Made by a program: the position numbers and the translations under genes. The notes under the pieces were generated by a model. It was not told the origin of the DNA and did not search any database. It worked only from the letters and a program-made list of their open reading frames with translations. This document shows, in pieces, positions 29,605 to 36,205 of a stretch of 64,000 bases of DNA (positions within the stretch are counted from its first letter, which is position 1; each line of letters opens with the position of its first letter). The stretch covers positions 248,001-312,000 of the forward strand of contig NZ_BOPG01000003.1 of assembly GCF_016863635.1 (NCBI RefSeq), read 5' to 3'. This DNA is from Virgisporangium aurantiacum (lineage in GTDB: Bacteria > Actinomycetota > Actinomycetes > Mycobacteriales > Micromonosporaceae).

Positions 29605-30102
29605 TCAGGCCACCACGGGGCTGCGGCGTTCGATCAGTACGACGTCGCGCCAGGTGCCGTGGTGGCGGGCGATCCGCTCGCGGGTTCCGACCGCCCGGAA
29701 CCCGCAGGCGACGTGCAGTGCCAGGCTGGCCGTGTTCTCCGGGAACACGGCCGCCTGAATGGTCCAGATCCCGGCGCGCTCGGTCGATTCGATGAGCGTG
29801 CCGAGCAGCGTGCGTCCCACGCCCAGGCCGCGGGCGTCCGGGTGGACGTACACCGAGTGCTCCACCACTCCCGCGTACACGTCCCGGCTCGACGTCGGTC
29901 CGCACGCCACCCAGCCCAGCACCCGGTCGTTCTTCACCGCGACGTACCGGTGGCCCTTCGTCGCGACGAACCGCTCCCACGCCGGCGGCTCGGTCTCGAA
30001 CGTGGCGTGGCCGGTGGCGATGCCGAGCCGGTAGATGTCGATGACCTCGGTGGCGTGTTCGTCACCCATCGTCGCGACGGCGACCCTGTCGTGTTCTGAC
30101 AC
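29605..30102 (-). CDS. GNAT N-acetyltransferase, phosphinothricin acetyltransferase-like
   Basis: Acetyltransferase of 165 residues. The acetyl-CoA loop is VHPDARGLGVGRTLLGTL and the C-terminal part reads ENTASLALHVACGFRAVGTRERIARHHGTWRDVVLIER, which is the pattern of the PAT/bar and ArsN-like group. Such enzymes acetylate phosphinothricin, methionine sulfoximine or arsinothricin; the natural substrate here is unknown. GTG start at MSEHDRVAVA. It is convergent with the DtxR-type gene (16 bp gap). Confidence 0.85.
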   Translation of the reverse strand: MSEHDRVAVATMGDEHATEVIDIYRLGIATGHATFETEPPAWERFVATKGHRYVAVKNDRVLGWVACGPTSSRDVYAGVVEHSVYVHPDARGLGVGRTLLGTLIESTERAGIWTIQAAVFPENTASLALHVACGFRAVGTRERIARHHGTWRDVVLIERRSPVVA

Positions 30103-30161
30103 CCATCCAGTCTGGCGGGCAGCCACGAATGTCCTCATGACCGCATTCACACGCGCGCTTA

Positions 30162-30178
30162 TTGCCCGATCTATGCAA
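30162..30178. promoter_or_regulatory. Candidate Nur (nickel-responsive Fur family) box upstream of cbiM
   Basis: TTGC (30162-30165) and GCAA (30175-30178) are separated by exactly 9 bp, the core geometry reported for Streptomyces Nur boxes (tTGCaa-N5-ttGCAA). It lies 53 bp upstream of the cbiM start codon. A second imperfect dyad, ATTGCC and GGCAAT, spans 30161-30196. No cobalamin riboswitch was seen in this leader. The bases flanking the core (CC and AT) do not match the consensus, so this is tentative. Confidence 0.35.
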
Positions 30179-30230
30179 CAACGGCAGAACGGCAATATGC
30201 TGGCGACGCGATCTACCCAGGGAGGACGCC

Positions 30231-30941
30231 GTGGACGCCCCCATAACCACCGAAGCGATGCACATTGCCAACGGCATCGTGAACGGCCCCGTCTCCGCAG
30301 TTTTCGCCATCATCGCCGCGGTCGGGCTCGCGTTCTGCGTCCTTCTCGCCCGGCAGGACCTCGACGACCGGCTCGCGCCCGTCGCCGGGCTGGTGGCGGC
30401 GTTCATCTTCGCGGTGCAGATGCTCAACTTCCCGGTGCTGCCGGGCGTCTCCGGGCATCTGCTCGGCGGCGCGCTGGCCGCCATGCTCGTCGGCCCGTGG
30501 GTCGGCGCCCTGTGCGTGGCGACCGTGCTGGTGGTCCAGTGCCTGTTGTTCGCCGACGGCGGCCTCACCGCGCTGGGGTTGAACATCACCAACATGGCGC
30601 TGCTCGGTACGGCGGCCGCCTACCTGCTGATCGTGGTGCTGATGCGGGTGCTGCCGAAGACCGTCGGTGGCGCGGCGACCGCCGCGTTCATCGCCTCGGT
30701 GGTCAGCGTCGTGGTCGCGTCGCAGGGCTTCGTGCTGCAGTACGCGCTCGGCGGCACCACCGAGCTGTCGCTGGCCACGATCTCCGCCACGATGGCCGGC
30801 TCGCACCTGCTCATCGGCATCGGTGAGGGGCTCATCGCCGCCACCACGGTGGCCACGGTCGCCCGGGTGCGGCCCGACGTCGTCTACGCGCTGCGCCGGT
30901 TCCGGTCGGGCGCGCCGGTCCTGGTGGAGAGTGCGGCATGA
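30231..30941 (+). CDS. cbiM: CbiM/NikM-type substrate-binding subunit of a cobalt/nickel ECF transporter
   Basis: Membrane protein of 236 residues with about seven hydrophobic segments. The metal-binding N-terminal loop (MHIANGIVNGP) and histidine in SGHLLGG are conserved, as are the later GLNITNM and SHLLIGIGEG motifs. I start at GTG 30231, which has an ideal GGGAGG site; this puts nine residues in front of MHI. CbiM proteins bind metal through a free N-terminal Met-His, so the ATG at 30258 or proteolytic trimming must be considered. It is the first gene of a CbiM-PDGLE-CbiQ set that lacks an ATPase. Confidence 0.88.
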   Translation: MDAPITTEAMHIANGIVNGPVSAVFAIIAAVGLAFCVLLARQDLDDRLAPVAGLVAAFIFAVQMLNFPVLPGVSGHLLGGALAAMLVGPWVGALCVATVLVVQCLLFADGGLTALGLNITNMALLGTAAAYLLIVVLMRVLPKTVGGAATAAFIASVVSVVVASQGFVLQYALGGTTELSLATISATMAGSHLLIGIGEGLIAATTVATVARVRPDVVYALRRFRSGAPVLVESAA

Positions 30942-31009
30942 GTGCCGGAGCGAAGCGTAGGCGCTCGTGCCGCAGGCTTTTGTCCTTTGCTTTGAGAGGC
31001 ACAGCGTGA
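30938..31009 (+). CDS. Micro-ORF bridging cbiM and the PDGLE gene
   Basis: A 23-codon ORF whose ATG overlaps the cbiM stop (ATGA at 30938-30941) and whose TGA overlaps the GTG of the next gene (GTGA at 31006-31009). The peptide is very basic (starts MSAGAKRRRSCRRLL). It may be a real small protein, or only a translated spacer that keeps ribosomes moving between the two genes. Its DNA has the GAGCGAAGCG-type repeat seen at other junctions. Confidence 0.45.
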   Translation: MSAGAKRRRSCRRLLSFALRGTA

Positions 31010-31356
31010 ATAAAAAACTGGGCTTCTTTCTGCTTGGCGGGCTGCTGGTCTCGTTGCTGCTGGCCGGCGTGGTGAGCAGTTTCGCGTCGTCGAGCCCCGA
31101 CGGGCTGGACTCCGCGGCCCGCGAGGGCTGCACGTTCGACGCCGACGGCAACATCACCGGCGGCACCTGCATGGCCCAGAACGAGCAGGAGCACCAACTG
31201 GGCGGTGGCCCGCTCGCCGACTACGGCATCAAGGGCATCGGCAACGAGTACCTGTCGACCGGCCTGTCCGGCGTGCTCGGCGTGCTGGTCACGTTCGGGA
31301 TCGGTGCCGGCGTCTTCTGGCTGGTGCGGCGGCGCACCCGGGAACCGGCGCATTAA
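31006..31356 (+). CDS. PDGLE-domain protein (CbiN/NikN-like ECF subunit)
   Basis: Protein of 116 residues with two membrane segments (about 4-24 and 85-107) and an external loop that carries the motif SPDGLDSAARE, the PDGLE signature (PF13190). Such proteins replace CbiN, or are fused to NikM, in cobalt and nickel ECF transporters and help load the metal. GTG start with GAGAGG about 9 nt upstream. Its TAA stop shares one base with the cbiQ ATG. Confidence 0.85.
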   Translation: MNKKLGFFLLGGLLVSLLLAGVVSSFASSSPDGLDSAAREGCTFDADGNITGGTCMAQNEQEHQLGGGPLADYGIKGIGNEYLSTGLSGVLGVLVTFGIGAGVFWLVRRRTREPAH

Positions 31357-32117
31357 TGGGCGCCGGGCACGCCCATCCGCTGTACCTCGACCGGGCGAGC
31401 CCGCTGCACCGCCTCCCGCCCGAGGTGAAGATCGCCGCGATGGTGGCGTTCACGATCGTCGTGGTCGCCACGCCGCGGCACTACCTGTGGGCGTTCGGCG
31501 GGTACGCGCTGCTGCTGGTGCCGGTGGCGGTGCTCGGCCGGGTGCCCGCGTGGTGGCTGGTCAAGCGCGCCACCATCGAGCTTCCGTTCGTGCTGCTCGC
31601 GGTGGTGCTGCCGTTCGCCGGCGGCGGTGAGCGGGTCACCTGGCTCGGCCTGTCGCTGTCGGTCGACGGGCTGTACGGCGCGTGGAACATCGTCGCCAAG
31701 GGCACGCTCGGCGTCCTCGCGTCGCTGCTGCTGGCCGCCACCACCCTGATGCGCGACCTGATCGCGGGCCTCGACCGGTTGCGCTGCCCGCAGATCGTGG
31801 TGCAGATCGCCACGTTCATGCTGCGTTACCTCGACGTGATCGGTGCCGAGGCGCGCCGGATGCACGTGGCCCGGCTCTCCCGGGGCTACGATCCGCGCTT
31901 CGTCTGGCAGGTCCGGGCGTTCGCCGCGAGCGTCGGCACGCTGTTCCTCCGCGCGTTCGAGCGGGGCGAGCGGGTCTATCTCGCGATGGTGTCGCGCGGG
32001 TACGCCGGCCGGCTGCCGGCTCCCGACCGCGCACCGGCAACCGCCGGCCAATGGTTGTCCGCCGCGGTGCTCCCGATATCGGCCGTTATCGTGGCCGCCG
32101 CCGCATTCCTGGTGTGA
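31356..32117 (+). CDS. cbiQ: CbiQ-type transmembrane (T) subunit of the cobalt/nickel ECF transporter
   Basis: Protein of 253 residues with about five membrane segments and the cytoplasmic coupling helices typical of EcfT/CbiQ, including the two Ala-Arg-Gly-like motifs (MHVARLSRGYDPR and YLAMVSRGYAGR) that engage the ATPase. The usual cbiO gene does not follow. Downstream comes the cobalamin riboswitch. The nearest ECF ATPase is the fused A-A protein at 37.3 kb, which might also drive this module. Confidence 0.88.
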   Translation: MGAGHAHPLYLDRASPLHRLPPEVKIAAMVAFTIVVVATPRHYLWAFGGYALLLVPVAVLGRVPAWWLVKRATIELPFVLLAVVLPFAGGGERVTWLGLSLSVDGLYGAWNIVAKGTLGVLASLLLAATTLMRDLIAGLDRLRCPQIVVQIATFMLRYLDVIGAEARRMHVARLSRGYDPRFVWQVRAFAASVGTLFLRAFERGERVYLAMVSRGYAGRLPAPDRAPATAGQWLSAAVLPISAVIVAAAAFLV

Positions 32118-32164
32118 CCTGCGCCGTTGACAGCGGGCTCCCAGCATCAGCAGGATGACTGTCA

Positions 32165-32277
32165 CAACTCGATAGCCGTGCGTTGATGGGGGAAGTCCGG
32201 TCGAATTCCGGCGCTGGCCCGCAACGGTAGGCGGCGAACACTGCGTGTTCGTCGCGAGCCCGAGTACCCGTCCACGT
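32165..32277 (+). ncRNA. Cobalamin (B12) riboswitch aptamer
   Basis: The conserved core is readable in order: GGGGAAGTCCGGT with AATTCCGG (32189-32211), then GCTGGCCCGCAACGGTA (32213-32229), a variable hairpin (GCGAACAC with GTGTTCGT, about 32234-32252) and the B12-box-like GAGCCCGAGTACCCGTCC (32256-32273). These are the invariant elements of the AdoCbl-type riboswitch. Outer boundaries are approximate. It sits in the 253-bp gap before the operon of surface B12-binding-like proteins, which should be repressed when adenosylcobalamin is plentiful. Confidence 0.93.
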
Positions 32278-32331
32278 GCGTGTTCCACCAACACCCGTCG
32301 TGGCCCACGGGTCGGAAGCCGCCGGGTCGTA

Positions 32332-32370
32332 CCGGCCCTTTTGACAACCAGGGCCGGAGAGGCCCGCCTC
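32332..32370 (+). promoter_or_regulatory. Riboswitch expression platform hiding the ribosome-binding site
   Basis: The Shine-Dalgarno GGAGAGG (32356-32362) lies 8 nt before the ATG at 32371. It can be folded into GGGCC (32351-32355) with GGCCC (32361-32365). Alternatively GGGCCGG (32351-32357) pairs with the upstream CCGGCCC (32332-32338). Competing helices that cover or free the site suggest control of translation rather than a terminator; no T-tract follows. Confidence 0.6.
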
Positions 32371-33438
32371 ATGGCTGTCCGCCGGCACCGCGCCGTCACC
32401 CTGCTCGTCGGGGTACTCGCCGCGCTCGCCTTCACCGCCGCGCCCGTTGCGGCCGCAACCACCATTCCGGCTAATCCCACTGACGCCGCGGCCGGCTGGC
32501 TCGCTCGCCAGCTCGTCGACGGCGAACGGTTCGAGGTCGTCTTCGACGGCGTCGCCTATCCCGACCAGGGCCTCACCATCGACGCGATCCTCGCGTTCGC
32601 CGCCGCGAAGGTCGCCGACGCCGACGCCGCGAGGGCCACCGCCTGGCTGGCCCGGCCGGAGATCCTCACCGGCTACATCGGCGACGGCACCGAGGCGTAC
32701 GCGGGTGCCACCGCGAAGGCGGCGTTCGCCGCGCAGGTCCGCGGCCGGAACCCGGCGGCCTTCGGCGGCGTCGACCTGATCACCCGGCTGCGCGGCCTGC
32801 TGGCGCCGTCGGGCCGGTTCTCCGACCGGTCGGCGTTCGGCGACTACAGCAACGCGTTGACCCAGTCCTTCGCGCTGCTTACGCTGCGGCGCACCGCCGC
32901 CGGCGCGCCCGCGTCGGGGGGCGCGTACCTGGCCGCCAGCCGCTGCCCGGACGGCGGGTTCCCGGTGCAGTTCGAGCAGCCGACGTGCGCCAGCGAGGTC
33001 GACGCCACCGCGTTCGCCGTGCAGGCGCTGATCGCGGTCGGCCGGTACGCCGACGCCGCCCCGGGCGTCCGGTGGCTGGCGTCGAAGCAGGCAGCCGACG
33101 GTTCGTTCGCCGACTTCGCCGGCGTCGTCAACGCCAACAGCACCGGCCTCGCCGCGCAGGCCCTGCTGGCCGCCGGCCGGCCGTTCGCCTGGCTGAAGGC
33201 CCGCTCGTTCCTGCTGACCCTCCAGGTCGGCTGCTCCGGTGCCGCCGCCGATCGCGGCGCGATCGCCTACACCGGCAGCGGTCGGTCTGTCGCCGAGAGA
33301 GGCGACGGCACGGGTTTCGACCCGTCGACCGCGCCCCGCGCCACCGCACAGGCCGTGCCGGGTCTCGCGGCGGCTCCCCTCGCGACCCTCACCGCGGCCG
33401 GTTCCCGGGCCGCCGCCCCCGTTCTCGCCTGCCGCTGA
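32371..33438 (+). CDS. Secreted alpha/alpha-toroid protein resembling the intrinsic factor/transcobalamin alpha domain (toroid 1)
   Basis: Exported protein of 355 residues with a Sec signal peptide (about 1-28, ending PVAAA) and no membrane or sortase anchor. The mature part consists of helical repeats of the prenyltransferase/squalene-cyclase type. Two stretches, EVDATAFAVQALIAVG and NANSTGLAAQALLAAG, resemble the VDT..A and STGLAMQAL repeats that I recall from human intrinsic factor and transcobalamin alpha domains. It is the first gene behind the B12 riboswitch and is paired with a DUF4430-like protein 14 bp downstream. Cobalamin binding is inferred. A real prenyltransferase is unlikely because the DDxD-type and zinc ligands are not evident. 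Confidence 0.75.
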   Translation: MAVRRHRAVTLLVGVLAALAFTAAPVAAATTIPANPTDAAAGWLARQLVDGERFEVVFDGVAYPDQGLTIDAILAFAAAKVADADAARATAWLARPEILTGYIGDGTEAYAGATAKAAFAAQVRGRNPAAFGGVDLITRLRGLLAPSGRFSDRSAFGDYSNALTQSFALLTLRRTAAGAPASGGAYLAASRCPDGGFPVQFEQPTCASEVDATAFAVQALIAVGRYADAAPGVRWLASKQAADGSFADFAGVVNANSTGLAAQALLAAGRPFAWLKARSFLLTLQVGCSGAAADRGAIAYTGSGRSVAERGDGTGFDPSTAPRATAQAVPGLAAAPLATLTAAGSRAAAPVLACR

Positions 33439-33452
33439 CCCCAGGAGTTGAG

Positions 33453-33926
33453 ATGACACTCGTTCCACGTCGGTGGCTCGCCACCGCTCTCGCCGCCCTC
33501 GCCGTCTCCACCGCGTTGCTCGTCGTCGACTCCGCGCCGGCGAGCGCCGCGGCCTGCTCTCCCGGCACCGGGGTCACCGTGGTCGTCGACTACGGCCCGC
33601 TCGGTGGCGGCGTCGTCGTCGGCTGCCGGCTCGGCGACCCGCCCACCGGCGTCCAGGCGTTGCAGGGCGCCGGGTTCACCGTCACCGGCACCACGCGGTG
33701 GGGCCTGGCGTTCGTCTGCCGGATCAACGGCAAGCCCACCGCGGCGCAGGACCCGTGCGTGAACACCCCGCCGGTCACGGCGTACTGGTCGTACTGGCAC
33801 GCCGCTCCGGGCGGCACCTGGACGTACAGCACCGCCGGCGCCAGCACGTACAACCCGGCACAGGGCACGGTCGAGGGCTGGCGGTTCGGGTCCGGCCAGC
33901 AGCCGTCGATCGCCCCTCCCGCCTAG
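33453..33926 (+). CDS. Secreted small protein resembling the transcobalamin C-terminal (DUF4430) domain (cap 1)
   Basis: Exported protein of 157 residues with a signal peptide (about 1-33). The mature domain has four cysteines (CSPG, GCRLG, VCRING, PCVN), probably two disulfides, then TPPVTAYWSYWHA and a final GWRFG. The order 'long-name loop, G(L/F)ICxIxG, YW.Y, W.Y' fits the DUF4430 domain, which forms the beta domain of transcobalamin-like proteins. It is paralogous to residues 30-150 of the anchored protein at 35.3 kb. AGGAG site before the ATG. Together with the preceding toroid it could form a split intrinsic-factor-like clamp. Confidence 0.7.
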   Translation: MTLVPRRWLATALAALAVSTALLVVDSAPASAAACSPGTGVTVVVDYGPLGGGVVVGCRLGDPPTGVQALQGAGFTVTGTTRWGLAFVCRINGKPTAAQDPCVNTPPVTAYWSYWHAAPGGTWTYSTAGASTYNPAQGTVEGWRFGSGQQPSIAPPA

Positions 33927-33938
33927 GAAGGCAGTTTC

Positions 33939-35306
33939 ATGCGTCGCACTGTTCTGGCCGGTCTCGCGGCCGCCTCCGTCGTCGGGGTGACCGTGGCGAC
34001 GGCCGCGCTCGCCGCACCCGACAACGAGCACGCCGCCGCCGGCCGGACCGCCGCGACCTGGCTGACCACGCAGTTGCGGGACGGGCTTCTGCAGAACCAG
34101 TTCGGCGACGAGTTCTCCCCCGACGTGGGTCTGACCATCGACGCCCTGCTGGCGATGAAGGCCACCGGTATCGACGCGGTGACCGTCACGACGGTCACCG
34201 ACGCGGTCGCCCGCAAGGCGGCCACGTTCGCCATCAACGACATCCCCGTCGACACCGACGACGACGGGGAGGTCGACACGACCGTCCGCACCGTCGACGC
34301 CGGGTCCACGGCCAAACTGCTCTTCGCCGCGGTCGTGTCCGGCCGCGACCCGAAGGCGTTCGGCCTCGACCTCGACGACCTGATCCGCGGCCTGATCGCC
34401 ACCGACGGACCGCACCAGGGCCGGGTCCGCGACATCAACCCGGAGAACTGGGGCGGCGACGGAAGCAACGTGTTCGACCAGTCGCTCGCCGTGCTGGGCC
34501 TGGCGGGTAGCGGCGGGGCGCCGCCCGACGTCGTCAATTTCCTGATCAAGCAGCAGTGCCCGGCCGGTGGATTCCGGCTCAACCCGGCCACCGACGGTTC
34601 GGCGTGCGCCGACGACGGCCGGGCCGACGTCGACGCCACGGCGATCGCCGTGCAGGCGCTGGTCGCGGCTGGCTCCGACGATGCGGCCGGCAAGGGTGGC
34701 GACTGGCTGGCCGGCCTCCAGGCGGCCAACGGGTCGTTCCGGAACGGGCCGCAGGCGCCGGATCCGTTCATCGTCCCGGTCGAGAACAGCAACAGCACCG
34801 GTCTCGGCGGGCAGGCACTCGCCGCGACCGGGCACTCCGAGGAGGCCGGGAAGGCGGCCGCGTGGGTCGCCGCGCTGCAGTGGACCGCCGGCGCCGACCG
34901 CGGTGCGATCGCCTACGACAAGGAGGCGTTCGACGCCGGCGCCCCCGACGACACCAGCCGCGACCAGTGGCGCCGGGCGTCCGCGCAGGCGCTGCTGGGG
35001 CTGGCGCAGGTGCCGTTCGGTGAGATCTCTAAGGTGCCGGCGGGTGAGCCCTCGTCCTCGTCCCCGTCGGCGTCCGCGTCGGCTTCTTCTTCGGCGTCGT
35101 CATCGGCGTCGGCGTCTTCGTCGACGTCCGCCTCGGCGTCGGCGTCCGCGTCGGCGACGACCACGCCCACGCCCACGACCACGCCCACCGGCAACCTCGC
35201 GACCACCGGTGAGCCGGTGATGCGGTTCGCGATCTACGCGCTCGGCCTGATCCTGGCCGGCGCGATCCTGGTGATCGCGGCGCGGCGCCGGCGGTCGTCG
35301 GCATGA
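33939..35306 (+). CDS. Sortase-anchored alpha/alpha-toroid protein, intrinsic-factor-like (toroid 2)
   Basis: Surface protein of 455 residues. Signal peptide (1-26, ending ALA), a toroid domain (about 30-365) with the repeats DVDATAIAVQALVAAG and NSNSTGLGGQALAATG, a Ser/Ala-rich then Thr/Pro linker (about 370-418), and a C-terminal wall-sorting signal: LATTG (about 420-424), hydrophobic helix and RRRRSSA tail. LAxTG is the motif of class E sortases of actinobacteria. It is a paralogue of toroid 1, but tethered to the wall. The stop overlaps the next start (ATGA), coupling it to its cap partner. Confidence 0.8.
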   Translation: MRRTVLAGLAAASVVGVTVATAALAAPDNEHAAAGRTAATWLTTQLRDGLLQNQFGDEFSPDVGLTIDALLAMKATGIDAVTVTTVTDAVARKAATFAINDIPVDTDDDGEVDTTVRTVDAGSTAKLLFAAVVSGRDPKAFGLDLDDLIRGLIATDGPHQGRVRDINPENWGGDGSNVFDQSLAVLGLAGSGGAPPDVVNFLIKQQCPAGGFRLNPATDGSACADDGRADVDATAIAVQALVAAGSDDAAGKGGDWLAGLQAANGSFRNGPQAPDPFIVPVENSNSTGLGGQALAATGHSEEAGKAAAWVAALQWTAGADRGAIAYDKEAFDAGAPDDTSRDQWRRASAQALLGLAQVPFGEISKVPAGEPSSSSPSASASASSSASSSASASSSTSASASASASATTTPTPTTTPTGNLATTGEPVMRFAIYALGLILAGAILVIAARRRRSSA

Positions 35307-36205
35307 TCCGCCGGTTTCTGGGCGCGGCCGCGGTCGTCGTCCTCGTGGTCTTCGGCGGCGCGGTCCTCGCCGCGCCGCCGGCACAAGCGGCCGGGACCGC
35401 GGGGTACTGCCCGGACGCCGCCGGCGTGACGGTCGTGGTCGACTTCCACGACCTCGGCGGCGGCGTGGTGATCCGGTGCGCTCCCGGCGATCAGTCGACC
35501 GGGCTCAGCGCGATGAAGAACGCCGGGTTCTCGGTCGCCGGCACGGTCCACGACGGACCGGGGTTCATCTGCCGCATCGACGGTAAGCCCACCGTCGCCA
35601 CCGAGCCGTGCGTCAAGACGCCGCCGGTCACGGCGTACTGGTCGTACTGGCACGCGTCGGACGGTGGGTCGTGGACGTACAGCCAACTCGGCGCGGCGAA
35701 CCGTAAGCCACCGTCGGGCAGCTTCGAGGGCTGGTCGTTCTCGAAGGGCCAGGCGTCCGAAAGCACCGTGCCGCGCCCGGGCGTCGCGCCGAAGCGGCCG
35801 GTTGCCCCGCCGCCGCCGGCGGGTGGCGGGACGCAGCCCGGCGGACCCCAGCCCGGCGGTGGTGGTCAGCCCGGCGCCCAGCCCGGCGGCGGAGGTCAAC
35901 AGCCCGGCGGAGCCCAACCCGGCGCTGAACCCGGCGCCGCCGGTTCCGCCGGCGCTTCGGGCTCTCCCGGCCCGCCCGGTGCCTCCGGCGCGGCCTCGGG
36001 CGGTGCTTCCGGTGCGGCCTCAAGCGATGCGGTGCCGGGCGGAACGGACACCGGCGCGCCGGCGACCGACGTGGCCACCCGGCCGACCGGCTCGACCGGG
36101 ATGCCCGCCGGCACCCTCGCCGGGGTCGGCCTGCTGCTGGTGTTCGCGGTCGCGGCGGGGATCACGGTGTGGCGGCGCAAGCGGTCAGCCGTCGAGGAGC
36201 CTTGA
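35303..36205 (+). CDS. Membrane-anchored DUF4430-like protein with Gly/Pro stalk (cap 2)
   Basis: Protein of 300 residues. Signal peptide (about 1-30), a four-cysteine domain (about 32-152) closely matching cap 1 (VTVVVDFHDLGGGVVIRC; TPPVTAYWSYWHAS), a long Pro/Gly/Ala/Gln stalk of PGGGG-type repeats (about 160-265), a membrane helix (about 270-292) and the basic tail WRRKRSAVEEP. It would hold the cap domain away from the membrane, at the level of the wall-anchored toroid 2. Its stop overlaps the TTG start of the ECF T subunit, so binding proteins and importer are translated as one unit. Confidence 0.78.
   Translation: MIRRFLGAAAVVVLVVFGGAVLAAPPAQAAGTAGYCPDAAGVTVVVDFHDLGGGVVIRCAPGDQSTGLSAMKNAGFSVAGTVHDGPGFICRIDGKPTVATEPCVKTPPVTAYWSYWHASDGGSWTYSQLGAANRKPPSGSFEGWSFSKGQASESTVPRPGVAPKRPVAPPPPAGGGTQPGGPQPGGGGQPGAQPGGGGQQPGGAQPGAEPGAAGSAGASGSPGPPGASGAASGGASGAASSDAVPGGTDTGAPATDVATRPTGSTGMPAGTLAGVGLLLVFAVAAGITVWRRKRSAVEEP

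Noticed and set aside
30103..30230. A second cobalamin riboswitch before cbiM
   Set aside because: None of the conserved words (such as CCCGCAAC or a B12 box) occurs in this 128-bp leader.
32371..35306. Toroid proteins as true prenyltransferases or terpene cyclases
   Set aside because: They have signal peptides, lie behind a B12 riboswitch, alternate with DUF4430-like caps, and show no clear DDxD-type or zinc catalytic residues.
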